A stretch of DNA of 64,000 bases. Origin: a virus. Shown here in pieces: positions 46,277 through 54,886 of this stretch (the stretch's first letter is position 1; each line of letters starts with the position of its first letter). The translations under genes were made by a program, and so were the position numbers. Location of the stretch: IMG/VR virus record IMGVR_UViG_3300020182_002648, positions 62,001 through 126,000 of that record; one strand, 5' to 3'. Below the pieces are notes generated by a model, which was not told where the DNA came from, did not search any database, and saw nothing but the letters and a program-made list of their open reading frames with translations.

Positions 46277-47824
46277 TTAAAAGAGTTTGAAGTGATTAGC
46301 ACTCGGTGCTACCCCGACATGTGTTTTACCGGTGTATATGTCATATCCGACTTTTTGAATCCAATGCGTGTATTTCGGTGCAGCACCGGTGCCCCAGTTG
46401 GTCCAGTTCAATTGTTCACCCCACGTGGGGGTTGACATCATTGGATCACCCCATACGTGTCCGGATGATACCCTGTTGCCTTTATCAGTACATACCATTA
46501 TTCCATTGCTATAATTTCCACTCTGTCTAGATGTCCATGTCAGCTTGTCCCTGTCTGGTCCGAACGCGGTATCAGTATTTGATTTCCCAATAGCCACAAC
46601 TTGCTCAGGCTTGCTTGTGTTCCATATTGCAGCCGCAACCGCGCATGGATTTCTACCTTGAAATTGGTGTGGTACATTTCCATTTTTGACCTCAACTTCG
46701 ATCTTCTGATATCGGTTCGCGCCAGCTGGTAATGTAAAAGTGTGACTCGGTGGCATGTTAGATGAGTGCGAGGCTCCAGTGAATGAAAGTCCAAGCGTGG
46801 GTAAACTTACCTTCGACGCATCATCTCCACCGACCTTGATAGCCCACGTGTTGGGTTGACCAACACCGAAATCAACCATATCAACATATGTGTATGTTCC
46901 TGGTAATGGATTCCTTGATTTACCGAAAGCGTCAGTCGCGTTCATGGCATATGACCATGATCCTTGACCCATGTCACCAAAACCAATACCAGTATATTTT
47001 GTAAAAGGCAACATTGGAAATGAACCATTAAATTCAAGCCATTTCCCCCAACCGGCGAGAACTCCACCGTACGGTACGTTCCATGACTGGTAATAAATCG
47101 TACCGTACCAATCGGAGCTGGCAATTCCTATCATGACAGCTTTGTTTGTTGTTCTGATTGTAACTCCTGAACTAGCCGTCCATTCCAACTTGACTGGGTG
47201 ATGAGATTTGTTGAATGCATGATCATTGGCCTGCCGGAATAACCAGCTTGAAGTACGGGAGTGAACTCTTTTGGTCGCTCCTAAAAGGAATGATGCAGTC
47301 CCGCCGGCGGAGGTAGTTTTGGCGATCGAATCACATGTGACCTTGACGATATCACCAGTTCCGTGACCTAAAAACCGTTGAGAGTATGCTCCATTCTTCG
47401 CATCAGCATAACCACCCACAGCCGCGCGTGGTTTCACTCTCTCGTAATATTGCAAACATGTATGATCGCGAAAATCACTGAACTTTACTGGGTTTTTACC
47501 TCCATCAAATGTTTGATGTAATGCACCTACTGATCCTAAAGTGCCTTGGTTTGTTATCTGTGATTTGTGATAGTTGTCTATGTTAGTTCCTTGAGGTATA
47601 GGAAACATCCTTCTGGCGTACCAGCTCCACATCTCACTCAAGGATGCTTTGTTGTTCCATGATCCTCCTACTTTGGCAGTCTCATCACTACTAGTGAATC
47701 CACCGTGCACGTAATTTCTTTTATGGTCAGCATACACCCTAGTGGCTGCATTCATGTCACTCATACCAATTGCACCAGTGGCAGGTGTTTGTACTGTTGC
47801 TTTTACGTTACTTGTTCTAGGCAT
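46277..47824 (-). CDS. Tail-fibre-like structural protein, 515 aa
   Basis: Late box CTTAAATA 5 nt before ATG. TPATGAIGMSDMNAATRVYADH is a common N-terminal segment of T4-like structural/tail proteins. The body is Gly/Ser/Trp-rich, beta-like and without enzyme motifs, typical of fibre or adhesin domains (receptor binding). Next to the 935-aa fibre. Confidence 0.65.
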   Translation of the reverse strand: MPRTSNVKATVQTPATGAIGMSDMNAATRVYADHKRNYVHGGFTSSDETAKVGGSWNNKASLSEMWSWYARRMFPIPQGTNIDNYHKSQITNQGTLGSVGALHQTFDGGKNPVKFSDFRDHTCLQYYERVKPRAAVGGYADAKNGAYSQRFLGHGTGDIVKVTCDSIAKTTSAGGTASFLLGATKRVHSRTSSWLFRQANDHAFNKSHHPVKLEWTASSGVTIRTTNKAVMIGIASSDWYGTIYYQSWNVPYGGVLAGWGKWLEFNGSFPMLPFTKYTGIGFGDMGQGSWSYAMNATDAFGKSRNPLPGTYTYVDMVDFGVGQPNTWAIKVGGDDASKVSLPTLGLSFTGASHSSNMPPSHTFTLPAGANRYQKIEVEVKNGNVPHQFQGRNPCAVAAAIWNTSKPEQVVAIGKSNTDTAFGPDRDKLTWTSRQSGNYSNGIMVCTDKGNRVSSGHVWGDPMMSTPTWGEQLNWTNWGTGAAPKYTHWIQKVGYDIYTGKTHVGVAPSANHFKLF

Positions 47825-47828
47825 GAGA

Positions 47829-50636
47829 TTATTTAAGTCGAGATTCTAGTTCTTCCACTTTCGCGGTTAGTTCTTTTATCGATTCGATTAACAGAGGCAC
47901 TAGTTTTTCATACTTGACTGCCTTGTAACCATCATCACGAGCTGCAACAACCTCTGGCATGACCTGCTCGACCTCTTGTGCTACAACTCCTACATCATGG
48001 CCAGAGTATGTATTCTGCTTGTCATTCCAGTCAAATTCATATCCGTTTAACCTCGAGACTTTCTCTAGTGGACTGGATATAAGTGTTAAGTTGTCCTTCA
48101 ATCGTTCATCTGACGATGCGAATGCAATAATATCACCTTGACATTCTATCGTACCGGCACAGCTGATATCACTACAGGTAAGTCTCGAAGCAGTTATAAT
48201 TTGTTTGAGAACATATATCGAGTCATCGACTCTAACATGACCTGTGAAGGTACCTCCTGTAACATCCACAAAATTACCTTTTGGAATTGACGCATTGTTG
48301 CTCAAGTCTAAATTATCACCATTTCCATGAAAACTAGTAGCATGGCATTGGGAGTTGATTGAGACACCTTCGCTAGTGGTCATGATTCTCCAAGTGTTGT
48401 TGTGATATAACTTTGAATCTGAATTGCCGGCGAATCTTGCAGATGTTTCAGAACCGCTACCAATTGTTACAACCCCAGCTGCGTTATCCGTCTTGACTTG
48501 GAGATGTGTACCGGTGTTGATTAACATATTACCGCTAGCTGTTTGCTGAATGTATGATCGCTGAGTAGTTCCTTCCGAAAAAGCGACTTTTGCTTTGTTA
48601 TTGAATGAAGTGGTCATACTTGCTCCAGTTGTGGCGGAACTTGCATTGCTTTTCAGAAACGATGCATTACCAATAGCAGTCTGCAAGTCATTTAGTTGAG
48701 TTTGAACTCCTGAGAATCGATTACCTACTTCATGTCTATTGTAGTAATTGGCCTTGAGATCATACACATGTGTGGCTTTAATTGTACCATAATCATTAAA
48801 ATCAAATCCGGTTACAACTTGAGCATGGTAAGTCGCACTGTTCTCCACAACACCGGATGTCAGTGAAGGTGTGGACGCTGATCTACCTGTCATCAGATTG
48901 TAATCATTAGGTGCAGTGACTGATCCACCGGACCTGCTAGGTTTAGTACCTACATGCTCTAGAGAGAGAAAACTATCAGATGGTGAGTTGGTCGTAATAT
49001 TGGTCACGTGACCGGCTCGATTAAATTGAATACTCTCGACTAACGTACCACCACCGCCAACAGTCGCTAACGTTTGACCGCTAGTAGCATGAGCAGTGAA
49101 AAGCGTCTGTGCGTGGGATTTGTGATTGATCTTGATCTTGTTCCCTGTGATGTTTTGGGTGCTTATGTTAACCTCACTAGAACTACCAGCACCATTACTA
49201 GCACTGTCTCCGACAAATGATATCGCGGAGTGGTTTGTGGTGGGATTGAAATTACCTGTGTTAGTGGATACATTGTACCACTTGTTAAAGAACTCAGTTT
49301 GTGTAGTAGCAGCATCAACAAATGCTGCAGTAGGTACCATACGATTTGCGAAGGATATAACACCGGTCGTTGCATTGGATGTAATATCGATCCAACTAGC
49401 AGAATCAAAACTAGTGGATTTAGCGCCGGTGCTTGAACCAGTTATCAATTGACCGGCACCAAGAACCAAACTTCTGAACGGACCATCACTGTCTGTCTCA
49501 TGAGAAGCTAACACTCCTCCAGCGGCGTATGAACTGTTACCAGTACCACCACTACTCACTGACATAGGATCACCTGGTGTACCATCTGCGTTCTGAATGT
49601 TGATACCAGCGAAAGTCGGAGAGGCTCCTGTGTCAGTGCTTTGATTGATTAGATAGCCATTCCATCCACCGATATCAGTTGCTCCTTCACCGTACACAAT
49701 CAAACCGGTCTCAAACACTAGATCAGCATTACCAGAGTATTGACTCGGTCTAGCACTTTTCAGCACCAGAGGCTTACAAGCATTGAGCCCAGAGCCAACT
49801 GATATACCTCCACCGGTCCAACCGCTAGTTGTTTGGGAGTTTCTGTCTAATCTTGTCAATAGATCTGTCTCACCATTGGTCCAGTCGTTTTCATATACAG
49901 GTGGTTGTATCTCAATAGTACTCCATCCTGTATCATCACCAGTATGTCCGACGGATATATGACCGGCACTCAGATAATTTCTATGAGATAGATACAATCC
50001 AGTCTTTTCTGATGTTCCTCCAACTCCCGGTGCTGTTATATTACCATTAGTTACATTGACGTTAAGATCAAGTGTCTTGTCTTCGTATACAGTTGTATCA
50101 GCTTCCGCAAAAATAAGTTTAGCTGCCTCAAAGGTAGTTGAATCGGTGCTAAATCGTACTGAACCTAATCCAGTATCATCTACATCTACATACAATGCAT
50201 TACCTATATTGATTGTACCTCCGTTGGTTCTATTAATATAAAATTCAGACTCTGCAGAGCCATTGTAAAAGATTGCCGGTTCTGTTTGGCTTATGGTGCT
50301 GAACTGTAGAGGGTAGTCAGTGTTGATAGTCCGGTCTGTGCCATGAACTGATCTGTTGTACTCACCATCACCAACGAGAGAGGCACTCAACCCATGAACA
50401 TTGATATCTAATTTCTGCGGCCCGGCACCCTGTTGTCCGCTAGCATCAGTGTAATGTAAGTGTTGATCGGCTCCACTCAAGGCCGGATAACCACCAGGAG
50501 TAACACCGTCACCAATCCATAATCGTTTAGTATCTAATGCCCAGCCTGGTTCCCCACTCGCTAAGATTGTCTTTTCTCTGTCAGAATTATTCCCTCTACG
50601 GAATAACATTTTAGTAATTGTAGTTGTTGTTGCCAT
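47829..50636 (-). CDS. Long tail fibre with C-terminal S74 chaperone domain, 935 aa
   Basis: N-terminus LFRRGNNSDREKTILASGEPGWALDTKRLWIGDG is the segment found in tail-fibre and tropism-determinant proteins. The middle is Ser/Thr/Gly/Asn-rich beta-helix-like. Residues about 835-935 (SSDERLKDNL, YEFDW, VGVVAQEVEQVMPEVV, YEKLVPLLIESIKEL) are the intramolecular chaperone of endosialidase (peptidase S74), which self-cleaves after trimer folding. Receptor recognition. It sits beside a glycan operon, so fibre glycosylation is conceivable. Confidence 0.92.
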   Translation of the reverse strand: MATTTTITKMLFRRGNNSDREKTILASGEPGWALDTKRLWIGDGVTPGGYPALSGADQHLHYTDASGQQGAGPQKLDINVHGLSASLVGDGEYNRSVHGTDRTINTDYPLQFSTISQTEPAIFYNGSAESEFYINRTNGGTINIGNALYVDVDDTGLGSVRFSTDSTTFEAAKLIFAEADTTVYEDKTLDLNVNVTNGNITAPGVGGTSEKTGLYLSHRNYLSAGHISVGHTGDDTGWSTIEIQPPVYENDWTNGETDLLTRLDRNSQTTSGWTGGGISVGSGLNACKPLVLKSARPSQYSGNADLVFETGLIVYGEGATDIGGWNGYLINQSTDTGASPTFAGINIQNADGTPGDPMSVSSGGTGNSSYAAGGVLASHETDSDGPFRSLVLGAGQLITGSSTGAKSTSFDSASWIDITSNATTGVISFANRMVPTAAFVDAATTQTEFFNKWYNVSTNTGNFNPTTNHSAISFVGDSASNGAGSSSEVNISTQNITGNKIKINHKSHAQTLFTAHATSGQTLATVGGGGTLVESIQFNRAGHVTNITTNSPSDSFLSLEHVGTKPSRSGGSVTAPNDYNLMTGRSASTPSLTSGVVENSATYHAQVVTGFDFNDYGTIKATHVYDLKANYYNRHEVGNRFSGVQTQLNDLQTAIGNASFLKSNASSATTGASMTTSFNNKAKVAFSEGTTQRSYIQQTASGNMLINTGTHLQVKTDNAAGVVTIGSGSETSARFAGNSDSKLYHNNTWRIMTTSEGVSINSQCHATSFHGNGDNLDLSNNASIPKGNFVDVTGGTFTGHVRVDDSIYVLKQIITASRLTCSDISCAGTIECQGDIIAFASSDERLKDNLTLISSPLEKVSRLNGYEFDWNDKQNTYSGHDVGVVAQEVEQVMPEVVAARDDGYKAVKYEKLVPLLIESIKELTAKVEELESRLK
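47830..47837 (-). promoter_or_regulatory. T4-late-like promoter box
   Basis: CTTAAATA, 5 nt, ATG of the 515-aa gene; within the 3' end of the long fibre gene. Confidence 0.7.
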
Positions 50637-50648
50637 GGTATACTACAT

Positions 50649-50656
50649 TATTTATT
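50649..50656 (-). promoter_or_regulatory. T4-late-like promoter box
   Basis: AATAAATA, 12 nt before the ATG of the 935-aa fibre; the only one of this class with a longer gap. Confidence 0.6.
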
Positions 50657-50711
50657 TGAGGAGATTCGTTTTCCAATGGCCTTTTACTACATTTGTTGTT
50701 ATAATATAGAT

Positions 50712-51083
50712 ATGTCAGATATTAAATCTAAAAAACTTGAATGTATCGTTACAGGGAGAAAGCTCATTGCCACCAAGGATTACTATGCTAGAAAGGTAGA
50801 AAAGGCTGGAAGTGAAGATGAATTGCATAGAACTTATATATGCAGGGAGGCGAAAAATTTACTCAAATCCGGCACCAGTGTCGACAAAGTACGTGACATT
50901 CTCGGATCCACTGACACTGTGGCGCCTGAGATTGATCAGGATATTATCAACAGTATAGTTGATGACAGTACCAGAACCAGCTTGAGACGTATAAACAATA
51001 TCGTGAGTATCAGCAACATGATCAACAACAAGACAGATCCAGCTGTCAAAAAATACATTTTAAACATCACTAAGACTAATTAA
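50712..51083 (+). CDS. Conserved T4-like phage protein, 123 aa
   Basis: ATG at 50712 lies 6 nt after TATAAT (no clear -35); a longer frame starts 36 nt earlier. KLECIVTGRKLIATKDYYARKVEKAGSEDELHRTYICREAKNLLKSGTSVDKVRDIL follows a pattern of small T4-like marine-phage proteins (CxxTG...YY.KK...GSEE.L...Y...AK.LLK.G.S...IR..L) of unknown function. Confidence 0.55.
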   Translation: MSDIKSKKLECIVTGRKLIATKDYYARKVEKAGSEDELHRTYICREAKNLLKSGTSVDKVRDILGSTDTVAPEIDQDIINSIVDDSTRTSLRRINNIVSISNMINNKTDPAVKKYILNITKTN

Positions 51084-51087
51084 TAAC

Positions 51088-51312
51088 ATGAACAGAGTGT
51101 ACACAGTATCACCAGTTGGACCTGGTATATATCAAACAGCAGACATGTCAAATGGAATGATATTGAGTAGATTCAATATCCCGGGTGTGCTTATAAGTGG
51201 ACCGATCGTTAATGGTGATCAGTGCACGATTGTCACCAAGGAGCACGGAACACAACACGGATATACACTGCGACTACCCAGTGGTATGATCATGAACAGA
51301 TATATCATGTAG
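51088..51312 (+). CDS. Hypothetical beta-rich protein, 74 aa
   Basis: ATG just after the upstream stop. Repeats of IxxPG and GxxxxTxxxxxxG suggest beta hairpins. Resembles small structural proteins of marine T4-like phages by composition only. Confidence 0.5.
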   Translation: MNRVYTVSPVGPGIYQTADMSNGMILSRFNIPGVLISGPIVNGDQCTIVTKEHGTQHGYTLRLPSGMIMNRYIM

Positions 51313-51338
51313 AATATTCAGTCGCGCACAGTGAGATG

Positions 51339-51346
51339 ATTAAGTA
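51339..51346 (+). promoter_or_regulatory. T4-late-like promoter box
   Basis: ATTAAGTA, 5 nt, ATG at 51352. Confidence 0.6.
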
Positions 51347-51351
51347 ATTAC

Positions 51352-51792
51352 ATGAGTGAAAAGGAATCATCAAATACACATGGCGCATGCAATATCGAAG
51401 AAAGGCTCGAAGGAGAGTTACATAAAATTAGGCGCGAAGTAGATGATTTATACGAGACGGTCTACAAAGGAAATGGAGTTCCATCGTTGGTTACACGCGC
51501 CAACAACATGGAATCCAAACTCAGCGGGTTACGCGAAATAATGAACGACAAAATCTCTCATATATCATCAGAAAATGCACTCAGATTCGAGTCAATAAAC
51601 CAGAAGATAGACAGCAAGTTCACTCGACTGGAAGGATGGATAGAGACAAAGTTATCAAGCGTTGAGATGATACTTCATGGTCTGTCTGAAGCGAAAAAAA
51701 TCGACCGTACTGGTGGTTGGCAATTGAAAGCTGCCTTGATCACCGCAACAGTCGCGATAGCTGGTATTGTAGCTTCATTATTATCTAAATAA
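51352..51792 (+). CDS. Coiled-coil protein with C-terminal membrane anchor, 146 aa
   Basis: Heptad-rich residues 15-110 (EERLEGELHKIRREVDDLYETV), then a hydrophobic C-terminal segment at about 122-143 (LKAALITATVAIAGIVASLLS). Tail-anchored membrane protein; membrane-spanin or scaffold roles are possible. Confidence 0.6.
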   Translation: MSEKESSNTHGACNIEERLEGELHKIRREVDDLYETVYKGNGVPSLVTRANNMESKLSGLREIMNDKISHISSENALRFESINQKIDSKFTRLEGWIETKLSSVEMILHGLSEAKKIDRTGGWQLKAALITATVAIAGIVASLLSK

Positions 51793-51795
51793 AAC

Positions 51796-51824
51796 TTGAC
51801 TTACACCGGTGTATACTATATCAT
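51796..51824 (+). promoter_or_regulatory. Sigma70-like promoter, leaderless, plus strand
   Basis: TTGACT, 17 nt, TATCAT, 6 nt, ATG at 51831. It drives the 164-aa gene and probably nrdA. Confidence 0.75.
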
Positions 51825-51830
51825 TAGTAT

Positions 51831-52325
51831 ATGCACGAGCAATTATTAGAACTAGCTGACTCTCCACCGGACTTAGAGCAGTACACACCTTACGTTCAAT
51901 ATGGACCACCAGTTTTAATTTATGGTGTCCCTATCAAGAATAGCTATGATCATGAGAGGTTGACTCTCAATGAGAGTTTAGAACCCAAAAGATTGAGAGT
52001 TGGTACTGATTGCTTTTATGGCTTTATATTGCAACCGACACGATTGATGAGCAAGGTGTGTAGTGTTGCAACTAGTGTGCCGATGGATCACCCAGACTGT
52101 GTCAATATGTATAAGAAGAGACTCGCCATGTGTGAATTGACATGTGACAATTGTTGGGCTCACTTGAGTGAAAATATTTTTCCTATTGATGCGAATAATT
52201 TACCTCTCTTAGCTATAAATAGTCGGTACATGCGGATGGCGAACCCCATGCCACTACAATCAACTCGCACCAAACTTCCCTGGTTCACACAACACGCACA
52301 AATGAAAATTTTTATCCTCAAATAA
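51831..52325 (+). CDS. Hypothetical protein, 164 aa
   Basis: ATG 6 nt after the -10. Contains DCFYGFILQP, CSVATSVPMDHPDCVNMY, CELTCDNCWAHL: five to seven Cys in a central stretch (CxxxCxxC) could bind metal. Not a radical-SAM layout (no GGE). Ends one base before nrdA's ATG. Unknown role. Confidence 0.55.
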   Translation: MHEQLLELADSPPDLEQYTPYVQYGPPVLIYGVPIKNSYDHERLTLNESLEPKRLRVGTDCFYGFILQPTRLMSKVCSVATSVPMDHPDCVNMYKKRLAMCELTCDNCWAHLSENIFPIDANNLPLLAINSRYMRMANPMPLQSTRTKLPWFTQHAQMKIFILK

Positions 52326-53965
52326 TGAACGTAAAGAAACGTAACAACAAAACAGAAGAATTTAACGAACAGAAAATTCGCGCTTGTATCGAGAGATGCT
52401 GCGTCGATCCTGAAGGAAATGTATACCCCGGGGTCACAGCTGATACTATAGTGTTTAATGCTAAGATCAAACTGTATGATGGTATAACAACTCAAGAGAT
52501 CGATGACAGTATAGTCAAGAGCGCTCGTAGCATGATTGAGCAAGAGCCTAACTACAAGTTTGTTGCTGCCAAGTTGTTGTTAAACACCATATACAAAGAA
52601 GTGTTCAACACTGGTGTTGATGGTGATGCGTTTGAATTACAATATCGTACCAGCTTCATTGTGAATCTCAAGAAACTGGTGAAAGCAGGTATCTTGCACA
52701 AAGACATGGCCAAGTTTGATCTTAACAAGTTGTCGAGTCATTTGAAAATTGAGAGAGACAACAATTTCGAATATTTAGGTATTCAGACTATCTATGATAG
52801 ATATCTGCATCATATTGATGAACAGAAAATGGAGGCTCCTCAGGCATTCTGGATGAGAGTCGCCATGGGACTGGCATTAGGTGAAGCTAAGGAAGATAGA
52901 GTCGAGTGGGCTTTGAAGTTCTATGATCAATTGAGCAGTTTCAATTGGATGAGCAGCACTCCTACATTGTTTAATAGTGGCGGGACGTTCAGTCAGCTGA
53001 GCAGTTGTTTCCTCAACACATTCGAAGACAGTATTGTGGGTATATTTGATGGCTTGTTACAAGAGGCTCTCAAGAACAAATATTCAGGTGGGTTGGGTAT
53101 GGACATGACCAACTTCAGAGCCACAAACAGTTATATCAAGGGTACAAATGGAGAGACACAAGGCGCTGTATACTTCTGGAAGCTGTATGGTGACATGCTC
53201 ACTGCTGTCAATCAAGGTGGCAAGAGAAGAGGAGCCGGATGTGCTTACTTAGAGACTTGGCATGCTGATATTGAAGACTTTATTCAATTGCGGAAGAACA
53301 CAGGAGATGAACGCAAGCGCGCTCATGATATGAACACAGCTAACTGGATTCCTGATCTGTTTCTCAAATGCGTCAATGAGGACAAGCCATGGTATTTGTT
53401 CACACCCAATGAGACTCCTGATCTTCATGATTTATATGGTAAGGATTTTGAGAAGAGGTACTATGAGTATGTCAAGAAAGGTAAAGCAGGAGAGCTCAGA
53501 GTGTTTAGAGAGGTTCAAGCTAAGGATCTGTGGAAGAAAATGCTTAGATCTCTATTCGAGACTGGTCATCCATGGATCACTTTCAAAGACTCATGCAATC
53601 TGAGAAGCCCTCAACAACATGCTGGTGTGGTTCACAGCAGTAACCTTTGTGTAGTGGGTGATACAGAGATAGATTGTATCATAGATGGTCGTAACAGTGT
53701 TGTACGTATGGATGAACTTGTTGATCTACATAACAGTGGTAAACGATGTGAGACAATGTCATATAACGTCGATACACAAGAGTATGAATATAAGCTAATA
53801 ACTGATGCTGCTATGACGAACGACAACGCAGAGATCCTAGAGATTGAGGATTGTACCTCCGGTAAGGTCATCAGATGTACTGCTGATCACAAGATATACA
53901 CAACCAACCGTGGGTATGTACCTGCCGGAGAGCTAACAGAGGAGGATATTTTAGTAATATCGTAA
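52325..53965 (+). CDS. nrdA: Ribonucleotide reductase large subunit N-terminal part fused to split-intein N-half
   Basis: 546 aa. Residues 1-90 are an ATP-cone (VKKRNNKTEEFNEQKIRACIERCC). Cys228 in LSSCFLNT corresponds to E. coli C225. N-extein ends at residue 441 in HSSNL; Cys442 begins the intein (CVVGDTEID). IntN is 105 aa with the block-B TxxH (CTADHK) and stops at TAA (LVIS). It reduces ribonucleotides to deoxynucleotides with NrdB once spliced to its partner. The split falls exactly at the thiyl-radical motif NLC-x-E. Confidence 0.93.
   Translation: MNVKKRNNKTEEFNEQKIRACIERCCVDPEGNVYPGVTADTIVFNAKIKLYDGITTQEIDDSIVKSARSMIEQEPNYKFVAAKLLLNTIYKEVFNTGVDGDAFELQYRTSFIVNLKKLVKAGILHKDMAKFDLNKLSSHLKIERDNNFEYLGIQTIYDRYLHHIDEQKMEAPQAFWMRVAMGLALGEAKEDRVEWALKFYDQLSSFNWMSSTPTLFNSGGTFSQLSSCFLNTFEDSIVGIFDGLLQEALKNKYSGGLGMDMTNFRATNSYIKGTNGETQGAVYFWKLYGDMLTAVNQGGKRRGAGCAYLETWHADIEDFIQLRKNTGDERKRAHDMNTANWIPDLFLKCVNEDKPWYLFTPNETPDLHDLYGKDFEKRYYEYVKKGKAGELRVFREVQAKDLWKKMLRSLFETGHPWITFKDSCNLRSPQQHAGVVHSSNLCVVGDTEIDCIIDGRNSVVRMDELVDLHNSGKRCETMSYNVDTQEYEYKLITDAAMTNDNAEILEIEDCTSGKVIRCTADHKIYTTNRGYVPAGELTEEDILVIS
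53648..53962 (+). other. Split intein N-terminal half (IntN), 105 aa
   Basis: Starts at nucleophile Cys1 and contains motif A (CVVGDTEID) and B (TxxH). It ends in a stop codon rather than continuing to an endonuclease domain, so splicing in trans with IntC is required. Confidence 0.9.
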
Positions 53966-53973
53966 AAGTATTC

Positions 53974-54017
53974 AGGGGTATCTCATAAGTAGTTATATGA
54001 CGCTTAGAGATACCCCT
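53974..54017 (+). promoter_or_regulatory. RNA hairpin enclosing the homing-endonuclease start codon
   Basis: AGGGGTATCTC (53974-53984) pairs perfectly with GAGATACCCCT (54007-54017). The 22-nt loop carries the ATG (53997-53999) and a late-promoter box. No U-tract, so it is not a typical terminator. Confidence 0.85.
53984..53991 (+). promoter_or_regulatory. T4-late-like promoter box in the hairpin loop
   Basis: CATAAGTA, 5 nt, ATG of the GIY-YIG gene. Transcripts starting here would lack the 5' arm of the hairpin. Confidence 0.65.
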
Positions 54018-54785
54018 AAACACTATGTATATATGCATACAATAACTACAACAAACAAGTCCTATATAGGATACACATCAAAGAGTGTATCTGAGAGGTT
54101 GAAGGGTCATTATAAGAATGCTTTCATTAATAACCTACAAGCCCATTGGCATAAAGCTTTAAGAAAGCACGGGATGGGAGCAGTTAAGACTAAGTTACTA
54201 GCAGAAGCTGATTCTAGAGAAGAGGGATTGAAACTTGAAATGGAATTTATCGAGAAATTTGATACTTATAAGAATGGTTATAATCAAACACTTGGAGGTA
54301 CCGGAGGTGTTACTATAGACAGGGAACGCGATCCAGAGAAGTGGCAAGCATGGTATGACAAGAAGTTAAAACATGTACAAGGAGCAAACAATCCTAGTTA
54401 TTCTGGATACACTGATGACCAGCTGGTCGACATCGCGGTTGGTTTATATTTAGACAATAACAGATTGTTCACGTACGGTATATGGAAGAGACATTGCCAG
54501 TCGTCAAAGACTCCACAGAGTTTCTCTAAAATGAGATTCAATGGAGAAGGGTTCAGAGGTTTCAAGAGAATGATCAAACTAGAATTGACAAATAGAGGTA
54601 TTGATTATACTGATGATAGTTTTACATACAAGAGAACTGCTGAGCATAATGCCAATTTGAGAAACAACAATATAGGAAAAAAGTGGTTCACAAACGGGAC
54701 GAAGAGGTTAATGACATATCAAGATGACCCGCGGGTATCCGGTTGGAAGAACGGAAGGACTTTAAACAAGACAAACACAATTTAA
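53997..54785 (+). CDS. GIY-YIG homing endonuclease (free-standing, between split-intein halves)
   Basis: 262 aa. YVY (10-12) and YIG (23-25), Arg34 in SVSERLKGH, a Glu in EMEFIEKF, and GYNQTLGGTGG fit GIY-YIG nucleases. The C-terminus is a putative DNA-binding region. It lies between IntN and IntC, so it should cut intein-free nrdA alleles and spread the locus. The upstream hairpin with an embedded late box parallels the regulation known for T4 I-TevI. Confidence 0.9.
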   Translation: MTLRDTPKHYVYMHTITTTNKSYIGYTSKSVSERLKGHYKNAFINNLQAHWHKALRKHGMGAVKTKLLAEADSREEGLKLEMEFIEKFDTYKNGYNQTLGGTGGVTIDRERDPEKWQAWYDKKLKHVQGANNPSYSGYTDDQLVDIAVGLYLDNNRLFTYGIWKRHCQSSKTPQSFSKMRFNGEGFRGFKRMIKLELTNRGIDYTDDSFTYKRTAEHNANLRNNNIGKKWFTNGTKRLMTYQDDPRVSGWKNGRTLNKTNTI

Positions 54786-54787
54786 TT

Positions 54788-54886
54788 ATGATAAAAATTA
54801 CAAAACTTAAACAAAAGCAACCAGTGTATGATATCACTGTAAAAGATAATCACAATTTCTTCGGAAATAATATACTAGTACACAAC
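54788..54886 (+). other. Split intein C-terminal half (IntC), 33 aa
   Basis: MIKITKLKQKQPVYDITV then HNFFGNNILVHN, blocks F and G ending His-Asn, followed by Cys+1. It starts with its own ATG 2 nt after the endonuclease stop. Length and motif fit known split inteins. Confidence 0.92.
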
